A stretch of DNA of 64,000 nt from an uncultured Collinsella sp. (GCA_902496115.1 CABUZK010000001.1:62001-126000); one strand, 5' to 3'. Numbered from the stretch's first letter, positions 25,985 through 36,126 are shown. Notes: a model not told the origin generated them from the sequence alone. Made by a program: numbers and translations.

Positions 25985-26373
25985 TATGCCTCGGTCGAGG
26001 ACTCCGTGGCCTCGGTGCCGGCCTCGGTGACGTTCTCGACCACGACGTCGGCAGCGGGCGTCACGTTGCCGCCCGAGATGGCGTCGTTGAGCTGCTCGCG
26101 AAGCTGGTCCATGCGCTCGCGGGCCAGGTCGACCTTGGCGCGCAGGTCATCGGTCTTGGCGTCGACCATCGGACCAAAGTCGTTGACCGCGGCACGAGCC
26201 TCCTCGGCACTGTGCTCGTAGGTGTCACGCATGTTGTCCCAGGCGTCGTTGGCGATATCGGCGGCCATGGCGCGGGTCTCGGCACCCGAGCGCGGGGCCA
26301 GAGCAACGCCGATGATAGCGCCGGCGGCAGCACCAAAAAGCGCACCGGAGACAAAGCTGAAAGTCTTTCCCAT
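25984..26373 (-). CDS. YtxH-domain membrane-anchored small protein
   Basis: 129 residues from the ATG at 26373, which sits 8 bases from GGAGAG; ATG 26379 is possible and the longer frame to 26445 is not supported. One N-terminal glycine-rich helix (FSFVSGALFGAAAGAIIGVALAP) is followed by SGAETR, the YtxH signature, then an acidic amphipathic helical region (about 35-100) likely to form a coiled coil. YtxH proteins are general envelope or stress proteins of Gram-positive bacteria. It is translationally coupled to the PRC-barrel gene. Confidence 0.8.
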   Translation of the reverse strand: MGKTFSFVSGALFGAAAGAIIGVALAPRSGAETRAMAADIANDAWDNMRDTYEHSAEEARAAVNDFGPMVDAKTDDLRAKVDLARERMDQLREQLNDAISGGNVTPAADVVVENVTEAGTEATESSTEA

Positions 26374-26509
26374 GATCATTCCTCTCCTGCGGGCACCTCG
26401 ATGCCCACCGTTTGAATGCTGTCCATTATACCCGCAGCGCAACACTTGCCGTCGCGCTCATCTGCGTACGGTAAAAGCGCAGGTACATGATGGTGATAAG
26501 CGAGTGAAC

Positions 26510-27355
26510 CTACTCCTGCGGCATGGCAGGCATGGCCACCGTGGCGGCCGGGTCCTCGCCGGCGCCATCGACGAGCGGCAGGTTGCCCTCGTGCGCCGAG
26601 CCGGACGGAGCCGTTGCCGCACCGCCAAAGACGGCCGCGGGGGCCTCGTGGCTCTCAGCGGTCGCGCCCTCGGTATCGATTGCCTCCTGCGGCTCGTCGT
26701 CAAAGTTCGGGACGCCCTGGGGCTCCGCGGACTCGGGCTCGGAAGCCGCCTCGGCAGGCGCCTCGTCGACAGGATCGACGGCAGCCTCGGCAGGCGCCTC
26801 GCCCTCGGTCGCGTCCCCGGCCTCGTCCTCGGCGTTCGCGGCGGCGACGGCCTCGTGCGGATCCTTGCCCTCGGCCTCGGCACGCATGCCCAGCACCAGG
26901 TTGCGCAGGCCCGCAACCGTACCGTCCACATCGGGAGCGGGCTGGTCCGCATGCAGATAGGCCCAATCCATCATAAAGGTCGCCGAAGACAGCGCGCCGA
27001 TGGCCAGCGCGTCGTCGGGACACGAAAGCTCGACCTCAAAGACACGCTCATCGTGCTCGCTCACACGAGTGCGGCCGCACGAAATGCTGCCGGCAAGCCC
27101 GGTCTCGTTCATGAGCTCGACCGTCACGTGCTCCAGCAGATGGCAAAGCTCGGTCTGGCCCATGCAGTCCTGGAACTCGCGACCGGAATCGCCCAGGCAC
27201 AGATGCTTGGCAATCGCGGGCACCAGGTAGTACACGCGCGCCGTGGCTTCGATGTCCTCCGAGGTCATGAGCGGCATGCCGGGGTTCACCAGCACATGCG
27301 CGCAGATCTTGTCCTCGCTGACGGTGACCTTAAGGATGTTGAACAGGCCTGCCAT
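26510..27355 (-). CDS. Stand-alone protein resembling the cyanophycin-synthetase N-terminal domain
   Basis: 281 residues. Residues about 60-140 contain HLLEHVTVEL (72-81), CGRTR (93-97) and FEVELSCPDDALAIGAL. As I recall, these echo the N-terminal domain of cyanophycin synthetase (HLVEHVALEL, GRTR, then a VFEY strand). The ATP-grasp and Mur-ligase domains of that enzyme are absent. Residues about 160-281 are a low-complexity tail rich in Ala, Glu and Pro, probably disordered. The start has GGGGAG. It lies between a CNNM/CorC gene and a YtxH gene on the same strand. Function unknown. Confidence 0.6.
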   Translation of the reverse strand: MAGLFNILKVTVSEDKICAHVLVNPGMPLMTSEDIEATARVYYLVPAIAKHLCLGDSGREFQDCMGQTELCHLLEHVTVELMNETGLAGSISCGRTRVSEHDERVFEVELSCPDDALAIGALSSATFMMDWAYLHADQPAPDVDGTVAGLRNLVLGMRAEAEGKDPHEAVAAANAEDEAGDATEGEAPAEAAVDPVDEAPAEAASEPESAEPQGVPNFDDEPQEAIDTEGATAESHEAPAAVFGGAATAPSGSAHEGNLPLVDGAGEDPAATVAMPAMPQE

Positions 27356-27379
27356 AACTCTCCCCTACTCTTCCTTGCC

Positions 27380-28753
27380 CTACTCGTCGCCGTCGTGCGG
27401 GTCCGCAGAGCCCGCACCCGACACCGTCGGCTTATCTGCCGAGGGCTCGGAATCCTTCTTATCGGTTTCGGCCGGAGCGATCACGCGAATGAGCGAGATG
27501 CGCTGGCCACGCATCGACTGCACCTTAAACTTGTACCCCGCGACCTCAAACACCTCTCCGATGTCGGGTACCGAGTCGCAAAGCTCCAAAATCCAGCCGG
27601 CGATGGTCTCATAATCATCGCTTTCCTCGAGCGGCCAACCAAGCTCAATCGCGTCATCGCACGAAAAACGCCCATCGACGAGCCACTCGCGGCGCGAAAG
27701 GCGCGTGAGGTACTTGTTGTCGGGGTCGAACTCGTCCTCGATCTCGCCCACGATCTCCTCGACGATGTCCTCGATGGTGATGATGCCGGCCGTGCCACCG
27801 TACTCGTCCACGACCACTACGATCTGGTCGTGCGAGGTCTGCATCTCGGACAGCAACGGCAGGATGTCCTTGGTGTCGGGCACAAAGGTGGCGTCGCGCA
27901 AAAAGTCGGCGATGGGCTGGTCGCCCTTGCCGTCGAGCGAAGGCTGGATCAGGTCCTTGATGTGCGCGATGCCGGCGACGTTGTCGGGATCCTCGTGATA
28001 GACGGGGATGCGGCTAAAGCCGGTCTGGCGCATGGTGGACAGCACGTCGGCGACCGTCTCGTCGTCCTCGCACATGGTAGTGTCCACGCGCGGCACCATG
28101 ACCTCGCGGGCAACGGTGTCGCCCAGGTCGAAGATCTCGTGGATCATGCGCTTTTCCTCGTCGAGCAGGTCGTCCTGCTCCGAGACCATGTACTTAATCT
28201 CTTCCTCCGAGACATTCTGGCGGTCGTCGGCGCTCTTGATGCGCAGGATGCGGGCCAGACCATCGGAGCAAGCGCCGGTCAGCCACACGAGCGGACGGGC
28301 GATCTTTTGGAAAAACGACAACGGTCCCACGACCTGCTTGGACACGCCCTCGGCGTTGGCCAGACCGATGCGCTTGGGCACAAGCTCGCCAATCACGATG
28401 GAGAGGAAGGCGACCGCAACGGTGATGATGACCGGCGCCAGGCCGCGCGCGATGGCAGAGAGCGGCGCGATGCCAAAGCTCGTGAGCCACGTGGCAAGCG
28501 GGTCGGACAGGCTCGTCGAGGCGACGGCAGACGAGGCAAAGCCCACGAGCGTGATGGCGACCTGGATGGTGGCGAGCAGCTGGTCGGAATCGGCGGCCAG
28601 CTTAATGGCGCGCTCGGCGCGCTTGTCGCCCTCCTCGGCCTCGTGCTCCAGCACGGCGCGCTTAGCCGTGGTGAGCGCCATCTCGGACATGGAGAAGTAG
28701 CCGTTGATGAGGGTCAAAACGAGGGTGGTGATAAGGGAGATGGTTATGTCCAT
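27380..28753 (-). CDS. CNNM/CorC-family membrane protein with CBS pair
   Basis: 457 residues. The CNNM transmembrane domain (about 1-190) includes SLITTLVLTLINGYFSMSEM and the family segment IVIGELVPKRIGLANAE. A CBS pair (about 205-325, MVPRVDTTMCEDDETVADVL and FSRIPVYHEDPDNVAGIAHIKDL) and a CorC/HlyC domain (about 345-425) follow, then a disordered tail. The family is linked to Mg2+ or Co2+ efflux; the hemolysin C name is historical. It is the third gene with a Mg2+-related fold within 9 kb, beside the NRAMP-type transporter and its MgtE-like partner. Confidence 0.9.
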   Translation of the reverse strand: MDITISLITTLVLTLINGYFSMSEMALTTAKRAVLEHEAEEGDKRAERAIKLAADSDQLLATIQVAITLVGFASSAVASTSLSDPLATWLTSFGIAPLSAIARGLAPVIITVAVAFLSIVIGELVPKRIGLANAEGVSKQVVGPLSFFQKIARPLVWLTGACSDGLARILRIKSADDRQNVSEEEIKYMVSEQDDLLDEEKRMIHEIFDLGDTVAREVMVPRVDTTMCEDDETVADVLSTMRQTGFSRIPVYHEDPDNVAGIAHIKDLIQPSLDGKGDQPIADFLRDATFVPDTKDILPLLSEMQTSHDQIVVVVDEYGGTAGIITIEDIVEEIVGEIEDEFDPDNKYLTRLSRREWLVDGRFSCDDAIELGWPLEESDDYETIAGWILELCDSVPDIGEVFEVAGYKFKVQSMRGQRISLIRVIAPAETDKKDSEPSADKPTVSGAGSADPHDGDE

Positions 28754-28863
28754 CGGGAGTTTCTCGAACCTCCAAGATTCGGGACGTTAGGGTAAAACGT
28801 TGATGACAGATACGGCAATTGCACCGGCGCCCAAACGAGGACGCGGGCGCGCGGACATGGTCG

Positions 28864-29547
28864 CTAGATTACGAAGAGGATCACCGCCATGAACTGGAAG
28901 ATGCTGCCGGCGAGCACCCACAGGTGAAACACGCTGTGCAGATAGCGCACGTTTTTGGCGATATAGAACGGCACGCCCGCGGTGTAGCACACGCCGCCGA
29001 CGGCGAGCAGGGCAAGTGCCACGGGGTTGAGCAGCGCCACGAGCTCGGGCAGCTTAAAAACGACGAGCCAGCCCATCAGCAGGTAGACCAGGCCGCTTAC
29101 CCAGTGCGGTTGACGCTCACGCATAAAACACTCGAGGGCGATGCCGATGATGGCGATGGCCCACACGGCAAAGAACAGCACAGCGCCGCCGTCGTTTGCG
29201 AGCGTGATGAGGCAAAACGGCGTATAGCTGCCGGCTATGAGCAGGTAGATGCAGCTGTGGTCGATAATGCGGAACACGCGTTTAGCGCCCGCGGGCTGAA
29301 TCGCATGGTAGAGCGTAGAGGCTAGGTATTCGAGGATAATGCTGGCGCCATAGACAATTGCCGCGGCCATGTGGGCCGGGCCCCCGCCGCGCAGGGCGGC
29401 GAATACGATCAGGAGCACCAGGCCCGCGATGCCCAGCAGGCAGCCGACACCGTGGGTGACGGAGTTCATGATCTCCTCGCCCACCGTGTAGTGTGGAACG
29501 GCCGCGGTCTTGGGTCGCGGCTTAGAACTGTCGCTCGAATCGGACAT
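28864..29547 (-). CDS. Hemolysin III / PAQR-family membrane protein
   Basis: 227 residues from the ATG at 29547 with GGAGG 11 bases upstream; the longer frame begins with a TTG inside that site. Seven membrane helices are expected. Conserved residues include the Glu-Ser-His cluster of the first helix (EEIMNSVTHGVGCLLG), the YGASIILEYLASTLYH helix, the DHSCIYLLIAGSYTPF segment and a final His in FHLWVLAGSIFQF, the pattern of a metal-dependent membrane hydrolase. The physiological substrate in bacteria is unsettled. Confidence 0.9.
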   Translation of the reverse strand: MSDSSDSSKPRPKTAAVPHYTVGEEIMNSVTHGVGCLLGIAGLVLLIVFAALRGGGPAHMAAAIVYGASIILEYLASTLYHAIQPAGAKRVFRIIDHSCIYLLIAGSYTPFCLITLANDGGAVLFFAVWAIAIIGIALECFMRERQPHWVSGLVYLLMGWLVVFKLPELVALLNPVALALLAVGGVCYTAGVPFYIAKNVRYLHSVFHLWVLAGSIFQFMAVILFVI

Positions 29548-29655
29548 GCCGGTTACATCCTCCAACGTAAAGAGTTCTCAACACTATATCAAAGCGTCTA
29601 GGTACGTGCGAAATTTGCACCATACGTGACCCTTTGTTTACCCATTCTTTGCCTG

Positions 29656-29684
29656 TTGACGCATCAACGGCGAACGTCCATAAT
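29656..29684 (+). promoter_or_regulatory. Sigma-70-type promoter of the alpha/beta hydrolase gene
   Basis: TTGACG (29656-29661), a 17-base spacer and CATAAT (29679-29684). A palindrome gttgacgcatcaac overlaps the -35 box and gttgatgtattaac lies downstream, so a repressor may act here. Confidence 0.6.
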
Positions 29685-29733
29685 GCGCTTGCATTAAATG
29701 TTGATGTATTAACATCTTATAGGAGAATACCGC

Positions 29734-30699
29734 ATGGCTCAAAACGCACGTTCCCATCGAAAGCTCAAGATAGCCGGCATCGTTGCACTGGTGGTTGTCG
29801 TTGCGCTGCTCGGATTTGCCGGCAACTTTCTGTTTGACTTTGCCCTGAATCCCCAAGCGCCCTACACCATGAAGATGATGCAGGATAGCAAGAACGACAA
29901 AGAAGGCGAGCAGCCGGATGCCGAGGAAACCGAGGCGCGGGCGTGGTTTAAAGAGAATCGCGAGAGCAGCAGCCTCACCGCAGATGACGGAACCGAACTT
30001 GCCGCTTGGTATTTTGCCGCCTCGGAGAACACCCACGATTACGCCGTCTGCCTGCATGGATATACCAACGAGCCCATCGGCATGGCCCGATACGCCAAGC
30101 GCTTCCACGACCGCGGCATGAACGTGCTTGCGCCTGCCGCCCGCGCCCACGAGCGCTCCGGCGGCGACTATATCGGCATGGGCTGGCCCGAGCGCCTCGA
30201 CATCGTCGCATGGATTGGGCGGATCGTCGCAGCTGACCCCGAGGCGCGCATCCTGGTCTTTGGCGAGTCGATGGGTGCAGCAACCGCTATGAACGTGGCG
30301 GGAGAATCTCTGCCCGCAAACGTGAAATGTATTATCGAGGACTGTGGTTATACGAGTGTTTGGGACGAGTTTTCTCTGCAGCTCAAGGACGTGTTCGGCC
30401 TGCCCAGCTTTCCCTTGCTCGATGTAGCGAACTTGGTGTGCAACGTGCACGCGGGCTACGACTTTCATAAGGCGAGCAGTGTGGAGCAACTCAAACACGC
30501 GACGGTTCCCATGCTGTTTATCCACGGCGACCAGGACACCTTTGTGCCGTACGACATGCTCGACCAAAACTACGACGCGTGCGCCAGCAAAGTCAAGCAA
30601 AAGCTCACCATCCATGGCGCCACCCACGCCAAGAGCGCGCAAGTTGACCCCGAGCTCTACTGGAACACAGTCAACAACTTCCTCGACGAGTATTTTTAG
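29734..30699 (+). CDS. Membrane-anchored or secreted alpha/beta hydrolase
   Basis: 321 residues. A basic start and one hydrophobic helix (about 11-32) give a signal anchor, so the enzyme probably works outside the membrane. The hydrolase domain has an oxyanion segment CLHGYTNEP, the nucleophile Ser in FGESMGAATAM, the Asp in IHGDQDTFVP and the His in GATHAKS. This complete triad resembles BD-FAE/YqkD-type esterases. The substrate is unknown. It has AGGAG upstream and its own promoter, and ends in a region with two hairpins. Confidence 0.85.
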   Translation: MAQNARSHRKLKIAGIVALVVVVALLGFAGNFLFDFALNPQAPYTMKMMQDSKNDKEGEQPDAEETEARAWFKENRESSSLTADDGTELAAWYFAASENTHDYAVCLHGYTNEPIGMARYAKRFHDRGMNVLAPAARAHERSGGDYIGMGWPERLDIVAWIGRIVAADPEARILVFGESMGAATAMNVAGESLPANVKCIIEDCGYTSVWDEFSLQLKDVFGLPSFPLLDVANLVCNVHAGYDFHKASSVEQLKHATVPMLFIHGDQDTFVPYDMLDQNYDACASKVKQKLTIHGATHAKSAQVDPELYWNTVNNFLDEYF

Positions 30700-30740
30700 G
30701 CAAAAAGCAACGTCTGGGGCTTTATCTGACCCCCTATTTT

Positions 30741-30864
30741 CGGAAGTATGCGGAAAAATCTGGAACTGCCGACCAGACCGCAGTTTTACCAACAATTTAT
30801 CAGGGGTTTTGTTGCCAAAAAACGTCGTGTGCTCGGCGGTCTCGAAATTTGCCGCATACTTCCG
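30741..30864. repeat. 124-nt quasi-palindromic element
   Basis: Arms cggaagtatgcgg (30741-30753) and ccgcatacttccg (30852-30864) pair perfectly, and the pairing extends imperfectly for about 20 more bases inwards. The centre has ttaccaacaa against ttgttgcc. It resembles a MITE or a structured RNA and lies just before the terminator at 30868. Confidence 0.65.
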
Positions 30865-30867
30865 GAA

Positions 30868-30904
30868 AGCCGCCCGAGAGCGTTGCGCTCGCGGGCGGCT
30901 TTTG
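30868..30904. terminator. Bidirectional terminator between convergent genes
   Basis: 15-base arms 30868-30882 and 30886-30900 with one mismatch and a ttg loop, ending in T4 on the plus strand. It separates the hydrolase gene from the convergent DUF362 gene. Confidence 0.8.
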
Positions 30905-30950
30905 CTCAACTAACGCTACAAAGGCGCTTGTTTTGTCCAATAGATAGGCG

Positions 30951-32156
30951 CTATTTGACCTCGATGAGCTCGTACTTGCTCGTGCCCAGGCCGATCTTCT
31001 CGGCGTGCGCGATGCAGGTGCGCCAGTCGGTGTCGGGATGCGTGATGCAGAAGGGGTCCTTGGCCTGATCGCCCTCCAGATGCTCGTGGTTGTGCTCCAT
31101 CTTGGCCGCGCTATCGGTAAGCTCGGTGTTGGGCAGCGGCTCGGATGCCATGACGGCATCGGCACAGGCCTGGTCGATGGCGACCGGGTCGAAGCTCGCG
31201 AACATGCCGATATCGTTGACGATAGGCGTGTCGTTTTCGGGATGGCAATCGCAGTTGGGGCTAATATCCATGGCAAGCGAGATATGGAAGCTCGGGCGGC
31301 CGTCGACAACGGCCTTGGTGTACTCGGCGATCTTGCAGTTGAGCACATCGGCCGCGGCGTCATAGCCGGGCTTGATGCAATCCTGGTTGCATGCCGCAAT
31401 GCAGCGGCCGCAGCCCACGCAGCGATCGTGGTCGATGGCGGCCACGTGCACCGTGCGAGTAGCGCCGCTGGCAAGCTCGCGCTCGCGGGTGTCGTCAAAC
31501 GAGATAGCGTTGTGCGCGCAGATCTTTTCGCAGGCACGGCAGCCAACGCAGTGCTCGGTCGCGACGTTCGGCTTGCCGGCGGCATGCTGCTCCATCTTGC
31601 CGGCACGGCTGCCGGCTCCCATGCCCAGGTTCTTCATGGCACCGCCAAAACCGGCCTGCTCATGGCCCTTAAAGTGGGTGAGGCTGATCACGACATCGGC
31701 GTCCATGAGAGCCTGACCGATCTTGGCCTCGCGCACGTACTCGCCGCCCTCGACCGGGACGAGTGCCTCGTCGGTGCCCTTGAGGCCGTCGGCGATGATG
31801 ATCTGGCAGCCCGTGGCATACGGGGTAAAACCGTTCTGGTAGGCGGTATCGATGTGCTCGAGCGCGTTTTTGCGGCTACCCACATAGAGCGTATTGCAGT
31901 CGGTGAGGAAGGGCTTGCCTCCCAGCTCCTTCACGACATCCGCGACGGCGCGGGCGTAGTTGGGGCGCAAAAAGCTCAAATTTCCCAGCTCGCCAAAGTG
32001 AATCTTGATGGCGACGAACTTGTTCTCAAAGTCGATCTGCTCGATACCGGCGTGACGTATGAGGCGCTTGAGCTTGTCGAGCTGGCTCTCGCGAGCATGC
32101 GTGCGCAAGTTGGTGAAGTATACCTTAGCGGGTGCTGCAGGTGCAGTTGCGGTCAT
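30951..32156 (-). CDS. DUF362-family protein with two [4Fe-4S] ferredoxin motifs
   Basis: 401 residues. The DUF362 part (about 1-200) has KIHFGELGNLSFLRP, then TDCNTLYVGSRKNA and SLTHFKGHEQAGFGGAMKNLG split by a linker. Two ferredoxin motifs follow, CVGCRACEKICAHN and CVGCGRCIAACNQD, each CxxCxxCxxxC. The C-terminal part continues DUF362. Such proteins are common in anaerobes and are thought to serve electron transfer; the reaction is not established. It is a single gene with GAGGGG upstream and is cytoplasmic, with no signal peptide. Confidence 0.85.
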   Translation of the reverse strand: MTATAPAAPAKVYFTNLRTHARESQLDKLKRLIRHAGIEQIDFENKFVAIKIHFGELGNLSFLRPNYARAVADVVKELGGKPFLTDCNTLYVGSRKNALEHIDTAYQNGFTPYATGCQIIIADGLKGTDEALVPVEGGEYVREAKIGQALMDADVVISLTHFKGHEQAGFGGAMKNLGMGAGSRAGKMEQHAAGKPNVATEHCVGCRACEKICAHNAISFDDTRERELASGATRTVHVAAIDHDRCVGCGRCIAACNQDCIKPGYDAAADVLNCKIAEYTKAVVDGRPSFHISLAMDISPNCDCHPENDTPIVNDIGMFASFDPVAIDQACADAVMASEPLPNTELTDSAAKMEHNHEHLEGDQAKDPFCITHPDTDWRTCIAHAEKIGLGTSKYELIEVK

Positions 32157-32239
32157 AGATCTATCCCCTCGGTCTATATGGCGTTACAGACATAGAGGAT
32201 GGTACCAGTTAAAGCAGAGTTAAAGTCAAGTACGGCACC

Positions 32240-32413
32240 TAGTCATTGGGTACTCATTGGGGACAGACTTAAATGAGTGCCTCGCCACCTGGCAGCTAGA
32301 GACGTTCCTTTCCTGCCGGCAGCTGGGGACAGTCCTTGCCAGCACGGCCGACGAGCCGGCGAGCCAGCAAAGACTGTCCCCGATGACTAGTCGTTTAAGA
32401 ACGTCCCCAATGA
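32240..32413. repeat. Interspersed palindromic repeat, about 174 nt
   Basis: The outer arms are tcattggggac...cttaaatga against tcgtttaag...gtccccaatgact. An inner pair is ggggacagtccttgc with gcaaagactgtcccc. A second large copy lies at 35896-36122, with fragments at 23729-23756 and 20082-20126. It ends exactly at the stop of the FtsX-type permease and may act as its terminator. It fills most of the 257-base gap upstream of the DUF362 gene. Confidence 0.8.
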
Positions 32414-35080
32414 CTACTCCTGCACCTTGAGGGCCTCGGCCAAGCTGACGCGCTTGATGGAGCGCGTGTGCAGCAGTGCCACGACCAGGTAGGTCGCAAA
32501 GCCGATTCCTGCGCACGCCGCCATGGACCAAGCGGGCACGTAGATCTCGATATTGCCGTTGTAGGCGAGCAACATCGAGCGGAAGATGGCCGTGAGCGAG
32601 CCAATAATGACCGGCAGGCTCAGCACGAGCGACGCCACCACGCACAGCGTGATCGAGCGGATGTACAGATGCGAAATCTCGCCATCGCGATAGCCAAAGA
32701 CTTTCATGTAGCTGATCGAACGGGCGCTGTGGTCGATCACCGCCTTGGTCAGCAGGTACATAAACAACAGGAAGATAAACACCGCGAGCCCGATCATCAT
32801 TCCGATCATTTTGCTCATCATGCCGATGAACTGGTCGCCCACGGCGCGCATGTCATCGGGCGTGGTGTCGCCGGCAAAGTAGCGCGAATCAAGGTCGAGC
32901 TTCTCATCGCTCACATAGCCGTTAAAGTAGGCCGCATCGTTGTCAAACAGCTCGTTAAAGTCTTCGATACTCATATAGACATTCATATCCGACTTAGAGC
33001 CCCAAACGCAGTCCTTGCCCGCGTACTCAAGGGAATAATGCTCGCCCTCGTACTTGTCGTCGAGCGTGACCTTCTGGCCCTCGCTCCAGCCGAACTTGTC
33101 GAGCAGACCGCCTCCAAAGACGACACGCCCATCGCCGACGTTGAGGTCTTTCCAATAGCGCGAATCAGATGAAATGCCGTAGACGGAAATCGTCTCCTCG
33201 CCATTTCCGTCGCCGCGGTCGTATTGCAGCTGGTAAACGGCGTATTTCTCGGCCTGTGCAATTGCGCCCGCGCCGTTGTCGGTTGTATTGACCGGGTGGA
33301 TATCGTCGTTGTCGGTGTCGATCTTAGAGGCCTTGTCAATCAGGTCGATAGCCTCGTCGCGGTTGCAGCCGAGAGCATCGGCAAGATCGTCAAGGCGCGC
33401 ATAGAGCGCATCCTTCTTGTCCTGGACCTTGGCAAGCGCGTCCTGCGCCGCGGCCAGGCTCTCGGCAGACGGAGATGCGGTCGCGGCATCGACTGCTATC
33501 TGCGCTGCATCGGCCGCGTCGTCAAGCTCGTCATCGGCATCCTGAGCGGCAGAAAGCAGCGCGCCGTCAACCGACTGCAGGCGCTCGAGCGCCGACCACT
33601 GCTCGCGCTCCTCGGCAGTGCCCTCGAGCTCCAGCGGCGCCTTGAGCGTGTACTGGTGCTCGGCGACCAGGCTTGTCTCGAGGTTGTCCGCGTAGTGCGT
33701 CATCGTGGGCAGTATCGCCAGGCCAAAGAGCAGCAGCAGCGACGCAAACGCGATGCCCACGAACAGCGTGGCGAAGTTGCCCAAGTTGCGCAGGAAAATG
33801 CGCAGGCGGAAGCGGGAAACAAAACCCATGCGCTCCGGCAGTTGCATGCCACGCTTGGTGCCCGATTTGCCGCTCGCCTCGTGACGAAGGAACTGCAACG
33901 GCGTCTTGCCCATCTTGCGGACCAGGCCCACCAGCGTGATGAGGATGAGCGCAGCGGCGGGAACCACGGCGCACTTCACAAAGATCTCCCAGCTCCAGTA
34001 CACCTGGAAGGGCGGCAGACTGCACGATCCGTAATAGAGGCTGCGCATGGGCTCGGTAAAGAACACAACGCCGAGTGCAGTGCCCAAAAGCGCCGCGACC
34101 ACGCCCACGATGGCGGGAAGTGCCAGGTAGTGCAGCACGATCTCGCGTCGACGATAACCGCTGGCGAGCAGCGTGCCGATGATGGCGCTCTCCTCCTCGA
34201 TGGTGGCGTCGGTAAGGACCACAAAGACGAACGCCATGATCACGATGATGATGTCGAGCAGCGTCATCCACATCATGGAGTCGCCGTCCACGTCATCGCG
34301 CGCATAGCCAATGCCCTGATTGGAATCGGCATCGATCAGATCGTCCACGCGCGCATCGGCATCGGCCAGCGCCTCGACCATATCCTGCTCCGCATCGATG
34401 CGATCCGCGGTGGGGAGGTCGCGATCGGTAAAGGTAAAGGAGTACGTATAGGCGGGCGCACCGCCGGCATCCTCGAGCGCGGCAAAGCCGGCGTCGGTGA
34501 CCTCGGCCACACCATAGGTGATGGTGTTCACCGTAAAGTCCGAATTGTTGAGGAACAGCGCCTGGCTATCGGGCTGGGTCATGATGCCGCAGATGGTGTA
34601 GGTGCGGCCCTCGAGCTCGACCCTATCGCCCACGGCGAGACCGTTGTTGGTGGCAAAGACACGGTCGATGGCCACCTCGTCGTCCGCCTTGGGCTCCTTG
34701 CCCTCACAGTAGGACGCGATATCGACCTTGGTGCGGTGCGCATAGGTGCGCAGCATGCGCTTGGTGCCATCGTCGCCGGCGATCTTTTTGATGATGGCGT
34801 CGATGGAGAAATTCTTGTAGAGCGTGACGCCGCCGACGTCGCCGGCTGCATCCTCGGCGGCCTTGAGTTGATCGTCGGTAGCCTCGAAGGAGGTGGTCAC
34901 GCGGCCGTCCTCAATCGTGTACGCATCGCGCATGCCGTCGATAAGGCAGCCGATGGAGTGGGCCGCAAGCAAAAAGCCCGATGTAAGGGCGATGCTTCCG
35001 CACATAAGCAAAAAGATGCCCAGGTACTTGCCGATATTGCGGCGCAGCTCGCGCGGGAGACGTTTTGCGAGAGGTGTCAT
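32414..35080 (-). CDS. ABC exporter permease, FtsX/MacB-like with two FtsX modules
   Basis: 888 residues from the ATG at 35080, 8 bases past the ATPase stop; the longer frame starts with TTG inside that gene. One N-terminal helix, a large extracellular domain (about 45-275), three helices, then a second unit. The second unit has a helix near 440-465, a long alanine- and aspartate-rich coiled-coil extracellular section (about 480-600) and three final helices. The C-terminus ends in the FtsX-type VSLAEALKVQE. Such permeases with a LolD-type ATPase move peptides, lipids or drugs by mechanotransmission. The substrate is unknown. Confidence 0.88.
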   Translation of the reverse strand: MTPLAKRLPRELRRNIGKYLGIFLLMCGSIALTSGFLLAAHSIGCLIDGMRDAYTIEDGRVTTSFEATDDQLKAAEDAAGDVGGVTLYKNFSIDAIIKKIAGDDGTKRMLRTYAHRTKVDIASYCEGKEPKADDEVAIDRVFATNNGLAVGDRVELEGRTYTICGIMTQPDSQALFLNNSDFTVNTITYGVAEVTDAGFAALEDAGGAPAYTYSFTFTDRDLPTADRIDAEQDMVEALADADARVDDLIDADSNQGIGYARDDVDGDSMMWMTLLDIIIVIMAFVFVVLTDATIEEESAIIGTLLASGYRRREIVLHYLALPAIVGVVAALLGTALGVVFFTEPMRSLYYGSCSLPPFQVYWSWEIFVKCAVVPAAALILITLVGLVRKMGKTPLQFLRHEASGKSGTKRGMQLPERMGFVSRFRLRIFLRNLGNFATLFVGIAFASLLLLFGLAILPTMTHYADNLETSLVAEHQYTLKAPLELEGTAEEREQWSALERLQSVDGALLSAAQDADDELDDAADAAQIAVDAATASPSAESLAAAQDALAKVQDKKDALYARLDDLADALGCNRDEAIDLIDKASKIDTDNDDIHPVNTTDNGAGAIAQAEKYAVYQLQYDRGDGNGEETISVYGISSDSRYWKDLNVGDGRVVFGGGLLDKFGWSEGQKVTLDDKYEGEHYSLEYAGKDCVWGSKSDMNVYMSIEDFNELFDNDAAYFNGYVSDEKLDLDSRYFAGDTTPDDMRAVGDQFIGMMSKMIGMMIGLAVFIFLLFMYLLTKAVIDHSARSISYMKVFGYRDGEISHLYIRSITLCVVASLVLSLPVIIGSLTAIFRSMLLAYNGNIEIYVPAWSMAACAGIGFATYLVVALLHTRSIKRVSLAEALKVQE

Positions 35081-35088
35081 GGCGCCGC

Positions 35089-35802
<714 letters not shown>

Positions 35803-35895
35803 GGTATCCCCCATTGTTAGCCTGTTGCTACTTTAATAGGGTAATAGTAAACCTTGGCGAACTATTTTTGGAGCGAGGCTTGGGATTTATTTCAG

Positions 35896-36122
35896 ACTAG
35901 TCATTGGGGACGCTCTTAAATGACTAGTCGCTGGGGACACTCTTTCGCCACCCGGCAGTTAGGGACGTTCCCTTTCTGCCGGCAGCTGGGGACAGTCCTT
36001 GGCAACCCGGCCGGCAAGCCGGCGGTTCGGCAAAGACTGTCCTCAATGACTAGTCGTTTAAGTCTGTCCCCAATGACCACTCTTGGTCGTTTAAGTCTGT
36101 CCCCAATGAGTACGATGACTAG
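35896..36122. repeat. Interspersed palindromic repeat, about 227 nt, second large copy
   Basis: Same family as 32240-32413, with an extra tandem arm: gtttaagtctgtccccaatga occurs twice near 36056-36110. It fills the 324-base gap between the LolD-type ATPase gene and the ABC-2 permease stop at 36127. Nothing else is seen in that gap except the ATPase promoter region. Confidence 0.8.
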
Positions 36123-36126
36123 GTGG

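Noticed and set aside
26222..28795. 857-codon plus-strand open frame across four genes
   Set aside because: It spans several well-supported minus-strand genes and their gaps and shows only the Arg/His/Gly/Leu-rich composition of a shadow frame.
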